From: JAUIGE01 sp045106685
GTDB taxonomy: Bacteria; Bacteroidota; Bacteroidia; J057
Reading direction: 5' to 3'
NCBI GenBank assembly: GCA_045106685.1
Contig: JBGCFB010000164.1
Span: 1-14,484 of the forward strand
Length of the DNA: 14,484 nucleotides
Part shown: positions 1 to 7,367 of the stretch, in pieces
Layout: the number at the start of each line of letters is the position of its first letter
How positions within the stretch are numbered: position 1 is the stretch's first letter
Notes under the pieces: generated by a model
What the model was told of the DNA's origin: nothing
The model's input: only the letters and a program-made list of their open reading frames with translations
Databases searched by the model: none
Made by a program: the position numbers and the translations under genes

Positions 1-178
1 AACCTTGCGGAGCCTGTCCTTCACCAGGGACAAGTTCTGTAACAGTGATTCGATATTGGTTTCCTGCAACAAAATCATATCTGATTGCTAGTCCACTTAC
101 GTCAGCAGCTTTCAGTCCATTGACTGAAGCTATTAGTAGCATAAAGGCGATGCTCAAATATGAAAGATGTTTTTGCAT
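1..178 (-). CDS. Secreted protein, N-terminal part only (cut by window edge)
   Basis: Reading the minus strand from the ATG at 178 gives an open frame to the window edge (59 complete codons). It begins MQKHLSYLSIAFMLLIASVN, followed by GLKAADVSGLAIRYDF. A basic start, a hydrophobic stretch (about residues 7-20) and an Ala-rich cleavage region (LKA-A) make a convincing Sec signal peptide. The following segment, with a 'GNQYRITVTEL' strand, resembles the first beta-strands of secreted Bacteroidota proteins that often end in T9SS sorting domains; that comparison is from memory and is only suggestive. No stop codon is visible, so size and function are unknown. It is divergent from the gene at 355. 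Confidence 0.7.
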   Translation of the reverse strand, partial: MQKHLSYLSIAFMLLIASVNGLKAADVSGLAIRYDFVAGNQYRITVTELVPGEGQAPQG

Positions 179-354
179 AGGATTACACGTTATTCCCGGT
201 GATCAAGAAACAAATAGCAGGGAAAAAGTGGGGGTAAAAAAGAATAATTGCGATATTTCTGAATGAAAATACTAATTTATTGTTTAAATTTTTAGTCTAA
301 AATATTGAATGTCAATACATTATGTAGATATTGGCTTCACTAATTCTGAATTGA
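179..354. other. Divergent intergenic region
   Basis: AT-rich spacer between the secreted-protein start at 178 (-) and the gene at 355 (+). It must hold promoters for both directions. I see no exact TAnnTTTG box on either strand and no strong hairpin. The spurious short frame running through it on the plus strand overlaps the real minus-strand gene and has no coding character. Confidence 0.5.
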
Positions 355-1815
355 ATGCCTAGCCAAAAACTGATTTTAATACTGAAAACCCTCGATAATC
401 AAGATTGGCGTGAGTTTGATCGATATGTACGGTCGCCATTCTTTAACCGTAACGAACGACTTGTCAAACTCGTTGACTTGCTCCGAAAACATGCTCCTGA
501 TTTCAAAGAGTCTGTGCTCACAAAAGAGAAGCTATTTGAGGCGATGTATGGGAAGCGTACTGAATTTAAAGAGCAGCAAGTCTATGACCATATTGCTTTC
601 CTTATGCGACTTCTTGAAGGCTATTTATCCTATAGACAGTTTCAGGAAGATGAGGCGATGGAAAGCCGGTATTTATTAAATGCTTTCGTTTTTCGAAATC
701 TTCCTGAGCATTTTGAAAGAGCATTTAAAAAACAGAAAAGAAGCCAGGAGAAAAAAACGTATAGAAACCCTTCGTACCATCTGTCGCGCTTCTTTGCAGA
801 AAGAGAAGCAAATCAGCTTGCAGTGCTAGCCCATAGGCCAGACTATGTCCAGATCACAGAGAGGATGGTAGACCATCTGGATCAGTTTTTTATCGCTTCT
901 CGTTTGCAGCATGGTTGCAGCAAACTGATATATCAAGAGGTTTGGAATACCCAAATTGACACCTCCTTTCTGGAAAATATTCTAGCCTTCCTCGAAGCAG
1001 AAGGAAAGGGCTACCTGGAATTTCCGGAAATAGGAGTGTACTATCATATTTTTAAAATGCTCAGCAGCGAAACAGCTACCGAGCTACACTATGAAGCGTT
1101 TAAGAATTTGATAGGAAAGTATTCAGCTCGCTTTTCATCTGAAGAGAATTATGTACTATATGGGTATGCTCAGAACTATGTTACGAGCCAGTTGAATGCT
1201 GGTAAGTCTGAATACATTAAAGAGCTTTTTAGAATTTACCAGGAAATACTTCAAAAAGAGGTGTTTTTGATCAATGGCTACCTGGATGCAGGCGCGTATA
1301 AAAATATGGTCACGGTAGGACTACGACTTTCGGAGTATGATTGGGTAGCAAATTTTCTAGACCAATATCGCGAGTACCTTCACCCGTCCCACCAAAATGC
1401 GGCCTACCATTACAATGTTGGTCAATATCATTATGCAAAAGGCGATTATAGCAAGGCGCTAAGAGAACTCCTTCAGACTGAATTGATGGATGTGGATTAC
1501 CACTTGAATGTTCGGCATATGCAGTTGAAAATTTATTTTGAGCAGGAGGAAGATGAAGCCTTATATTCTTTGATGGACGCTTTTTCGAGTTACTTAAAGC
1601 GTAATAGACAGGTTTCTGATAATAAATTGCAGGCTTATCGTACCCTGGTGCGCTTTATTCGCAAGGCTGCGCGCCTGCGCCAGCACAGTTATACCTACAA
1701 AGAAGAAACCTTCAACCGCCAGAAAGCTGCACTTCTTGAAGAACTTAAAAACGTTCCGAATCTCCCCAATCGGTCCTGGTTGATCGAACGAGTAGAGACC
1801 ATTGAGGGCAATTAA
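355..1815 (+). CDS. Hypothetical helical protein, 486 aa, of a Bacteroidota-type family
   Basis: Uninterrupted 486-codon frame, ATG at 355 to TAA at 1813-1815. It is rich in Glu, Lys, Arg, Leu, Tyr and Phe, with no signal peptide or membrane segment, so it is predicted cytoplasmic and largely alpha-helical. The N-terminus (LDNQDWREFDRYVRSPFFNR, about residues 13-32) matches a pattern I recall from uncharacterised Saprospiria/Bacteroidota proteins, where a 'F..F.RSPFFN' stretch is conserved. Around residues 348-385 the segment with 'AAYHYNVGQYHYAKGDYSKA' looks like a TPR-type helical hairpin, so a scaffold or protein-binding role is possible. No catalytic motif is evident. The next gene starts 11 nt after the stop, so co-transcription is likely. 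Function unknown. Confidence 0.9.
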   Translation: MPSQKLILILKTLDNQDWREFDRYVRSPFFNRNERLVKLVDLLRKHAPDFKESVLTKEKLFEAMYGKRTEFKEQQVYDHIAFLMRLLEGYLSYRQFQEDEAMESRYLLNAFVFRNLPEHFERAFKKQKRSQEKKTYRNPSYHLSRFFAEREANQLAVLAHRPDYVQITERMVDHLDQFFIASRLQHGCSKLIYQEVWNTQIDTSFLENILAFLEAEGKGYLEFPEIGVYYHIFKMLSSETATELHYEAFKNLIGKYSARFSSEENYVLYGYAQNYVTSQLNAGKSEYIKELFRIYQEILQKEVFLINGYLDAGAYKNMVTVGLRLSEYDWVANFLDQYREYLHPSHQNAAYHYNVGQYHYAKGDYSKALRELLQTELMDVDYHLNVRHMQLKIYFEQEEDEALYSLMDAFSSYLKRNRQVSDNKLQAYRTLVRFIRKAARLRQHSYTYKEETFNRQKAALLEELKNVPNLPNRSWLIERVETIEGN

Positions 1816-1826
1816 AAAATAACTGT

Positions 1827-2255
1827 ATGAATACGATCCGAATTATTGGTTTGACCCTAACCCTGATTTTTGCGTCGCTAAATGCTCAGACACCTGAGGC
1901 GAGCGACCCGCATGCGGCCATCACACCCGTCCAGGCTCAACTGGATGCCTATAATACAGGCGACCTTGAAGGATTTCTCGCGGCCTATCACGATAGCGTT
2001 AAGATTTACAATTTTCCCGATCAGCTTGATTATGTGGGAAAGGAGCGTATGCGCAAAGTTTATGGAGGCATGTTTGAACGTCTCAAGCATTTGCATTGTC
2101 GACTCGTCAACCGCATCGTCATGGGCAATCGAATCATCGATCACGAAAGCGTAATCTTCGAAGAAAATGGCGCGCCCGTAGAGGTCGTTGCAATGTATAA
2201 AGTCGAGGAAGGAAAAATCGTGGAAGTACGATTTTTGAGAAAAGGGAAGGATTAA
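1827..2255 (+). CDS. Secreted NTF2/SnoaL-like domain protein
   Basis: 142 aa. Residues 1-20 form a signal peptide (basic start, hydrophobic core IIGLTLTLIFASL, cleavage near LNA|QT), so the protein should be periplasmic or exported. The rest matches the cone-shaped NTF2/SnoaL fold in pattern: an N-terminal helix with 'QLDAYNTGDLEGFLAAYHDSV', then 'KIYNFP', then a helix 'GKERMRKVYGGMFE', then strands with 'HESVIFE' and a final strand ending 'EGKIVEVRFL'. The 'AYNTGDLEGFLAAYHDSV' start is the usual opening of this superfamily. Members range from delta-isomerases to plain ligand-binding proteins, so no substrate can be named. It starts 11 nt after the 486-aa protein gene and is followed by a repeat-filled gap. 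Confidence 0.85.
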   Translation: MNTIRIIGLTLTLIFASLNAQTPEASDPHAAITPVQAQLDAYNTGDLEGFLAAYHDSVKIYNFPDQLDYVGKERMRKVYGGMFERLKHLHCRLVNRIVMGNRIIDHESVIFEENGAPVEVVAMYKVEEGKIVEVRFLRKGKD

Positions 2256-2269
2256 AGTATCAAAAGCCC

Positions 2270-2325
2270 TCGCTGTTCGCTGTTTGATCCTCGATGTTCG
2301 ATCTTGAGAATATAGGATCGAGGAT
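2270..2325. repeat. Heptad word repeat with hairpin downstream of the NTF2-like gene
   Basis: Five consecutive heptamers, TCGCTGT, TCGCTGT, TTGATCC, TCGATGT and TCGATCT (2270-2304), followed by a partial reverse arm. ATCCTCGAT at 2287-2295 pairs with ATCGAGGAT at 2317-2325 (9 bp, 21-nt loop). It begins 15 nt after the stop codon at 2255 and may act in 3'-end formation, but no clear T-run follows. A 31-bp block (2275-2305) recurs in reverse complement at 5331-5361. Confidence 0.8.
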
Positions 2326-2390
2326 TAGGGGTGTTCATTTAAAAAAATGAAATAATAATGGCGCACTGGCGTCTTTAATCGCCATTTTTG

Positions 2391-2507
2391 CCAGCTAAAT
2401 AGCTGGTGGCTGAGCGGAGTCGAAGCCATAATGGCAAGAAAATCTGTAGATTTTTGGTTGAGGGGTCTTCGACTTTAGTTTATCCTGAGCCTGTCGAAGG
2501 GCTCAGG
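2391..2507. repeat. Hairpins and 'CTGAGC-TGTCGAAGG' dispersed repeat
   Basis: Three structures lie in a row. CCAGCT/AGCTGG stem with a 4-nt loop at 2391-2406. A half-site reading GAGCGGAGTCGAAGCC at 2412-2427. CCTGAGCC paired with GGCTCAGG (2484-2491 with 2500-2507) around the loop TGTCGAA-G. The last belongs to a dispersed intergenic family that I recall from many bacterial genomes. A second copy lies at 13389-13413 in the same orientation and matches 2477-2501 at 23 of 25 positions. Confidence 0.75.
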
Positions 2508-2630
2508 CCACAAAAGGGTTTTGTTGGTTTAGGCTCGTTTTACAGGGAAAACGATCGTATTATTTATTTCGAAAAAATGAATGAACAGCACTAATTAGGG
2601 AGCGAGGATCAAGAATCAATTTTTTTGTCC

Positions 2631-5087
2631 CTACCGTACTAACGTTATACTTCCCGTTTGTTCAATGCGGCCACCATCTGGGCTAATAGCTTTCAACAAG
2701 TAGACGTACACGCCTTCCGGCGCTGAGCCGCCGCTTGCGATATTGCCATCCCAAAAGGTATTCGGGTTATTTGTCTCAAACACAAGCATGCCCCAACGAT
2801 TAAAGATTTGCATATTAAACGATTGGAGGTTTAGCGCAAAAAAGGTGAGGCGATCGTTGAAAGCATCGGCATTTGGCGAAAAGGCCGTAGGAATCCAGAC
2901 CTTGGGCTGGTCTTTTACCAAAAATGGCCCAAATGTAATATCATCCTGACAGGCTCCGCTTTCATCCTGCACCCTGAGCGTGACATCATAGCTGCCAGTA
3001 TCACGATATGCATGCACCGGATTTGCTGCATTAGAAGTCTGTCCATCGCCAAACTGCCAGAAGAAGCTGGCCGCGCCAATGCTCCGTTCTCTAAAACTGA
3101 ATTCTGTTTCGCCGATGAGCACAGGGCGCATGGTGTCGGGTGAAAATGTAAAATCAGCCAAAAGAGGGAACGCCTCTCCCACGTTGACAACGGTTGACCG
3201 TTCACATCCACGCGCATCTGTCGCGATAACCTGATAGCTACGCGGAGCGAGCCCGCGCTGATTTGCTCCAAAGGATGGAGGGTCAGTACTCCATGCAAAA
3301 TTTACATTGCCGTTTGCACCGGATGTGCGTGCACGCGCTACGCCGTCCGATCTTCGGTAACACGTTTCATCACTCGCTTCTGCATCCAGGGTGAATCCCG
3401 CACTGTCGCGCACAAACACAATGGCCGTATCGAGGCAGTTGTTAGTGTCGCGAAGCGATACCTGATAGGTGCCACCATCCAGGTTGTCTGCGAATGCGTC
3501 ACGCTGAACCGGGCTTGTAGTCCAGTTATAGCGATAGGGTACTTGCCCGCCTGTAAAACGCACGCGAGCAGTTCCGTTATTGAGCTCGCAGTAATTAGGA
3601 GTCGTTATTATTGTGTCAACTGCCAATGGGTCATTGCCAGGCATGGTGAAACCCTGTTGAGCCACACAGCCTTTGTCATCTGATACGACGACTGAAAATG
3701 TGCCGCGAGGAAGCCCTTTTGCAAACGGTTCAAATACTCCCTGGCTAGGGAAGGTAAACCAATTGTAACGAATAGGGCGTGTGCCACCAGTTACAATCGC
3801 ATTAACTACGCCTTCCCCTAGGCCGCACTTGTCTTCGGCTAATATTTCAATTTTGAGGTCGATGTTATCCTGGTTGGGAAGTACCACTCTGGTCTTGATT
3901 TCGCAACCTGCACTGTCGACAATTTCTATAGAATAAAGACCAGGAAGCACACCTTTAGCGGTATCTCCGATAAGTGGTACAAAACCATTTCCAGGGGAAA
4001 ATAAGGTGTCCCAGGTCACAACATAAGGCCCTTGGGTGAACTCAGGGGATACATACATTTTGCCATCAGGTAGACGGCAACCTGTAGCATCTTCCACTCT
4101 GATATTGGCCTTGATTTGACGCGGTTGATCTACCGTAAAGGTCTCAATAGCAATACATTGGCCTCCCTGACCTTGCAGATCCTGTACAGTAACAGTATAC
4201 TGTCCTGCTTCCAGGTTTTCAACCACAGCTTCATTTCCGACGTCTGGTGACCAGGTATAGGAATATTGCCCATTACCACCTGCTACAGAAACGGCGATAC
4301 GTCCGTCGTCCCCTGCAAAGCATGAGGTACGTGTTATGTCTGCTGTTAAGGTTAGGTTGCTAAATAATAAGACGCGTATTCGACCGGTAGCTCGGCAACC
4401 ATTAGTATCCATCACTTCCACTTCATAATCACCTGTAGGCAGGTTGCTGATTGTGGAAGTTGTACCATTATTATTCCAGCGATAGGTGAATGGAGCCGTT
4501 CCATTTCCTGTTATGTTTACTGTAGCGGTGCCGTTTCCAGCTCCACAGGTATCGGGTGTCATTTCAAATTTGAGGTCTGGTGGAGGAATTCCTATCACCG
4601 TTACCTGGAGATTGGAGGAGCAGCCCACAGAGTCAACTACTGTTACCGTATAGTTGCCAGCAGGAACATCCATAAGCCTGAAGCCTGTTTGTTGAGGAAT
4701 GGAATTCCAGGTTGCTGTAGCGGTCGGGTCACTACTGTTTATCAAAGCGGTCCCACCTACACTACAAGTCGCTGGCGTAGTGTCGAGCCAGGTGATTATT
4801 GGGGCCGGGATTTCTATTATTGTAATAATGGTATCCTTACTTCTGCCTGCTGCATCCACTACCCTGAAGGCATACATACCCTGGTCCAGCCCGGAAACTG
4901 TAGGTCCAGGAATGGCAACAGCATTTAGAAAATAGGTAAATGGGGCAATACCATCATGCGAGATAGAGAAACTTCCGTCATTTCTTCCGCAGCGCTCAGG
5001 CTCTACGTCTACTGAAGTCAGGATGAGGTTTTGGGAGAGGAGTAGTGTGCTCCCAAGTAGGAGTACAAATAATAATAGGTGTTTCAT
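2631..5087 (-). CDS. Secreted SprB-repeat/PKD protein with T9SS type B C-terminal sorting domain
   Basis: 818 aa from the ATG at 5087. That start is preferred over the one 16 codons upstream because it places a signal peptide (MKHLLLFVLLLGSTLLLSQ) at the very N-terminus. Then come eight SprB-type beta-sandwich repeats of about 65-80 aa (roughly residues 22-90, 97-165, 172-240, 246-320, 325-403, 411-482, 490-560, 566-636). Each opens near a Cys followed by a Gly/Asp-rich turn and most close with 'Y.V.V.D..GC'. A PKD domain follows (about 643-722; 'FFWQFGDGQTSN', 'HAYRDTGSYDVTL'). The C-terminus (about 729-818; 'WIPTAFSPNADAFNDRLTF', 'IFNRWGMLVFET', 'FWDG', 'PEGVYVYLLKA') is the gliding-motility-associated CHU_C domain that directs type IX secretion. 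Expected location is the cell surface or medium, as an adhesin or structural protein. The paired Cys in each repeat probably form disulfides. Confidence 0.95.
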   Translation of the reverse strand: MKHLLLFVLLLGSTLLLSQNLILTSVDVEPERCGRNDGSFSISHDGIAPFTYFLNAVAIPGPTVSGLDQGMYAFRVVDAAGRSKDTIITIIEIPAPIITWLDTTPATCSVGGTALINSSDPTATATWNSIPQQTGFRLMDVPAGNYTVTVVDSVGCSSNLQVTVIGIPPPDLKFEMTPDTCGAGNGTATVNITGNGTAPFTYRWNNNGTTSTISNLPTGDYEVEVMDTNGCRATGRIRVLLFSNLTLTADITRTSCFAGDDGRIAVSVAGGNGQYSYTWSPDVGNEAVVENLEAGQYTVTVQDLQGQGGQCIAIETFTVDQPRQIKANIRVEDATGCRLPDGKMYVSPEFTQGPYVVTWDTLFSPGNGFVPLIGDTAKGVLPGLYSIEIVDSAGCEIKTRVVLPNQDNIDLKIEILAEDKCGLGEGVVNAIVTGGTRPIRYNWFTFPSQGVFEPFAKGLPRGTFSVVVSDDKGCVAQQGFTMPGNDPLAVDTIITTPNYCELNNGTARVRFTGGQVPYRYNWTTSPVQRDAFADNLDGGTYQVSLRDTNNCLDTAIVFVRDSAGFTLDAEASDETCYRRSDGVARARTSGANGNVNFAWSTDPPSFGANQRGLAPRSYQVIATDARGCERSTVVNVGEAFPLLADFTFSPDTMRPVLIGETEFSFRERSIGAASFFWQFGDGQTSNAANPVHAYRDTGSYDVTLRVQDESGACQDDITFGPFLVKDQPKVWIPTAFSPNADAFNDRLTFFALNLQSFNMQIFNRWGMLVFETNNPNTFWDGNIASGGSAPEGVYVYLLKAISPDGGRIEQTGSITLVR

Positions 5088-5180
5088 AATGTTCGAGCGA
5101 AAGGCTAAGGCTATTTCTTGGGCTATTGAGAACAAAGTAAAATTAAAAAACGCCAGCGGAGACTAATTGGTGTGCCTTCT

Positions 5181-5227
5181 GCCAAAAACTATGTGTAAAG
5201 GGTTATTTCCGCTAACCAACTTGGATT
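5181..5227 (+). repeat. Dispersed intergenic element, copy 1
   Basis: From GCCAAAAACTATG to TTGGATT this stretch aligns with 11988-12045. Both read AAAAC-CTATG-G-AAA-GGG, then TTTCCGCTA-CCA, then T-rich and GGATT. It lies between the uridine kinase stop and the surface-protein start. The alignment is by eye, with small gaps. Confidence 0.5.
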
Positions 5228-5283
5228 GGCTAGTTTTGTATTGTGAGTTAAGGGCTTGGGGTTCAAAATGTTGAGTGTATGTG

Positions 5284-5361
5284 AAAAAATACTCGCTGCT
5301 CGATGTTTGATGTTCGATCCTCAAAAAACGAAGATCGAACATCGAGGATCAAACAGCGAAC
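5284..5361 (-). terminator. Heptad inverted repeat, likely intrinsic terminator of the uridine kinase gene
   Basis: Left heptads TCGCTGC, TCGATGT, TTGATGT, TCGATCC (5293-5320) face right heptads which, read on the minus strand, are TCGCTGT, TTGATCC, TCGATGT, TCGATCT (5359-5332). The two 27-28 nt arms fold on each other with a few mismatches around an ~11-nt loop. On the minus strand the stem is followed after 3 nt by six T residues (5289-5284). That makes a stem-plus-T-run terminator, ending about 100 nt after the uridine kinase stop. Confidence 0.7.
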
Positions 5362-5386
5362 GAGAGACCACACATGTATACCCACA

Positions 5387-6010
5387 TCAGTCATCAAGCT
5401 CCGTCTCCAAATGATTCACAAGGATATCGAGTGCCTTGTACATATGCTGATTATTTGGAACAATAAGATCACAAAAATGACGCTGAGGCTCGACATGCTG
5501 TGCATACATCGGAGCGACATATTTGCGATAGTCGGTTAGTACCTGATTCATGGATTGGCCGCGCTCAGTAGTGTCGCGGCGAAGGCGCCTTTCGAGGCGC
5601 ACGTGCTCATCAGCCTGAACAAATACCTTGAGGTCCATCCGCGAACGAAGACTTTTATCATACAAAACAAAAAGACCCTCAATCAAAATAATAGGTGCTG
5701 GCTTGAAAACAAGCATCTTAAATGGCTTCGTAGGATCATTAAACGTATATTCTTCCCTTTCAACCGACTCTCCCTGGATCAATAAGGCGAGATCACGTTC
5801 AAGCTCATTGAGAAATAATGACTCAGGATGGTCATAATTGACTAAACCTTCTTCGTCGTGTACCTGTTGACTTTTGGGCTTATAATAATTGTCAAGAGAA
5901 ATGAACGTTAGCTTGTCTTTCGGGAGACGTGCCAATAGCTGTCTGCTCAGAAAGGTTTTACCTGAGGCGCTGCCTCCGCAGATTCCAAGGATATATGGTT
6001 GTGATTTCAA
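5387..6010 (-). CDS. udk: Uridine kinase
   Basis: 207 aa, close to the ~210 aa usual for bacterial uridine/cytidine kinases, which phosphorylate uridine and cytidine to UMP and CMP in pyrimidine salvage. P-loop GGSASGKT at residues 12-19; catalytic Asp at D40 in 'SLDNYYKP'; the family's 'NYDHP' at 58-62; 'LIEG' at 109-112; the lid Arg segment 'RRLRRDTTERG' at 141-151; 'DLIVPN' near 181-186. Cytosolic. The first codon is unusual: in-frame from the upstream stop there is no ATG. TTG at 6010 (LKSQPYILGI) is the best candidate, and ATT one codon earlier and ATA further up are the alternatives. It is divergent from the acyl-CoA dehydrogenase gene and followed by a strong hairpin with a T-run. Confidence 0.93.
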   Translation of the reverse strand: MKSQPYILGICGGSASGKTFLSRQLLARLPKDKLTFISLDNYYKPKSQQVHDEEGLVNYDHPESLFLNELERDLALLIQGESVEREEYTFNDPTKPFKMLVFKPAPIILIEGLFVLYDKSLRSRMDLKVFVQADEHVRLERRLRRDTTERGQSMNQVLTDYRKYVAPMYAQHVEPQRHFCDLIVPNNQHMYKALDILVNHLETELDD

Positions 6011-6019
6011 AATTTCAGC

Positions 6020-6050
6020 TTCGTTTATCTAGAGAATGAGGTTATCTTTG
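6020..6050 (+). promoter_or_regulatory. Candidate Bacteroidota promoter for the acyl-CoA dehydrogenase
   Basis: TATCTTTG at 6043-6050 fits the Bacteroidota -7 consensus TAnnTTTG exactly. About 20 nt upstream is TTCG (6020-6023), an imperfect match to the -33 TTTG/TTG element. Transcription would start near 6057, giving a leader of about 30 nt before the ATG at 6087. The site overlaps the 5' end of the divergent uridine kinase leader. Confidence 0.6.
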
Positions 6051-6086
6051 CGACCGCCACGATATAAAACAAAAAACAAATCAACT

Positions 6087-7262
6087 ATGAACGCCGACCT
6101 TTTGCAACAATCAGGGATAGACATTACACTAAATGAGGATCAGCGCATGATCAAAGACATGATTCAGCGCTATGGAAACGAAAGACTGGACTGGGAAACT
6201 GTGCTTCATTATGATGAAACACAGGAGTTTCCAATCGAGATTATGAAGGAGTTAGGTGAGATGGGATTGTTGGGAGTTTTGGTCCCTGAAGAATACGGAG
6301 GTTCAGGTTTTACGTATCACGAATACATTACGGTAGTTTCTGAGATTGCAAAATTTTGTCCTGGAATCGGCCTTTCGGTTGCAGCTCACAACAGCTTGTG
6401 TACAGGTCATATTTTGAAGTATGGCAGCGAGGAGCAAAAACAACAATACCTTCCAAAACTAGCTACTGGCGAATGGATCGGTGCCTGGGGGCTTACAGAG
6501 CCTAACACAGGATCAGATGCTGGTAATATGACCACTACGGCTGTTCAGGATGGTGATTACTATATCCTGAACGGAGCGAAGAACTTTATCACACATGGCA
6601 AAAGCGGAAATGTTGCCGTCGTCGTGACACGTACCGGTGAACCTCGTACCCGCAATAATGCTACTGCATTTATTATCGAAAAAGGTACGCCTGGTTTTAC
6701 GCACGGAAAAAAGGAAAACAAGCTTGGAATGCGCGCCTCTGAAACTACCGAATTGGTATTTACAGATTGTCGTGTGCATAAGTCGCAGATCATAGGCGAA
6801 GTAGGCCAAGGCTTTAAGCAAGCGATGGGCGTACTTGATGGAGGCCGTATTTCGATTGCTGCCCTTTCATTGGGTATTGCTAAAGGTGCCTTCGAAGCTT
6901 CTGTAAAATACAGCCGTGAGCGCGAGCAATTCGGCAAGGCTATTTACAAATTCCAGGCGATTAGCTTCAAGATTGCAACGATGGCTACAAAGATTTCAGC
7001 CGCAGAGCTTTTGACACATGAAGCTGCCGAATTGATCAATAATAAAAAGCCCGTAACCCAGGCTTCTGCTATTGCAAAGCTGTATGCAAGTGAACTGTGT
7101 GTCGAAGCAGCCAACGAGGCTGTCCAGATTCATGGTGGTTACGGCTATATCAAGGATTTCCCGGTAGAGAAACTCTATCGTGACTCGAAGTTGTGTACGA
7201 TAGGGGAGGGAACCAGTGAAATTCAAAAGCTTGTAATCGCACGAAACCTGATTAAAAAATAA
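6087..7262 (+). CDS. Acyl-CoA dehydrogenase (short/medium-chain type)
   Basis: 391 aa from the ATG at 6087. The in-frame ATG at 6036 would add 17 basic residues and lies upstream of the probable -7 box, so it is rejected. Family landmarks: 'PEEYGGSGF' (67-75), flavin-binding 'LTEPNTGSDAGNM' (136-148), 'GMRASETTELVFTDC' (214-228), 'YSREREQFGKAI.KFQ' (275-290) and 'QIHGGYGYIKDFPVEKLYRDSK' (347-368). 'GEGTSEIQ' (373-380) contains E374 at the catalytic-base position of butyryl-CoA/short-chain dehydrogenases. The enzyme is a cytosolic FAD homotetramer that makes trans-2-enoyl-CoA and passes electrons to ETF. Chain length or a branched-chain substrate cannot be settled from motifs. A lipoprotein gene starts 105 nt downstream across a repeat. 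Confidence 0.95.
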   Translation: MNADLLQQSGIDITLNEDQRMIKDMIQRYGNERLDWETVLHYDETQEFPIEIMKELGEMGLLGVLVPEEYGGSGFTYHEYITVVSEIAKFCPGIGLSVAAHNSLCTGHILKYGSEEQKQQYLPKLATGEWIGAWGLTEPNTGSDAGNMTTTAVQDGDYYILNGAKNFITHGKSGNVAVVVTRTGEPRTRNNATAFIIEKGTPGFTHGKKENKLGMRASETTELVFTDCRVHKSQIIGEVGQGFKQAMGVLDGGRISIAALSLGIAKGAFEASVKYSREREQFGKAIYKFQAISFKIATMATKISAAELLTHEAAELINNKKPVTQASAIAKLYASELCVEAANEAVQIHGGYGYIKDFPVEKLYRDSKLCTIGEGTSEIQKLVIARNLIKK

Positions 7263-7269
7263 ATTCAAG

Positions 7270-7361
7270 AGGCTTCTAGCTGCTGGCTTTTGGCTTCTGG
7301 CCAGAACGTAAGAAATCGCATGAAAGAAAGCCAGTAGCTAGCAGCCAGAAGCCAAAAGCCG
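7270..7361. repeat. Heptad inverted repeat between acyl-CoA dehydrogenase and lipoprotein genes
   Basis: Left arm heptads: TAGCTGC (7277-7283), TGGCTTT (7284-7290), TGGCTTC (7291-7297), preceded by a degenerate AGGCTTC. Right arm, read in reverse complement: TGGCTTC (7354-7348), TGGCTGC (7347-7341), TAGCTAC (7340-7334), TGGCTTT (7333-7327). The arms can pair at about 20 of 24 positions around a loop of some 25 nt. The repeat fills almost the whole spacer, ending 7 nt before the next ATG, so it would lie in the leader of the lipoprotein mRNA. Confidence 0.8.
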
Positions 7362-7367
7362 CCAATT

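Larger units (their letters stand above)
2256..2630. other. Gene-free spacer filled with repeats
   Basis: 375 bp between the stop of the NTF2-like gene (+) and the stop of the SprB-repeat gene (-), so both genes converge here. It carries the heptad repeat at 2270-2325, a hairpin at 2391-2406, and the 'TGTCGAAG' type repeats at 2407-2507. The 62-codon frame at 2406-2594 runs straight through these repeats and is not credible as a gene. The remaining ~120 bp (2508-2630) shows nothing I recognise, apart from a T7 run at 2621-2627. Confidence 0.7.

Noticed and set aside
2406..2594. 62-codon frame in the 2256-2630 spacer
   Set aside because: It is a translation of the TGTCGAAG-type repeats and has no ribosome-binding site or domain.
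5088..5135. Upstream start for the surface protein (16 extra residues)
   Set aside because: It would bury the signal peptide behind a charged N-terminal extension; the ATG at 5087 puts the signal peptide first.
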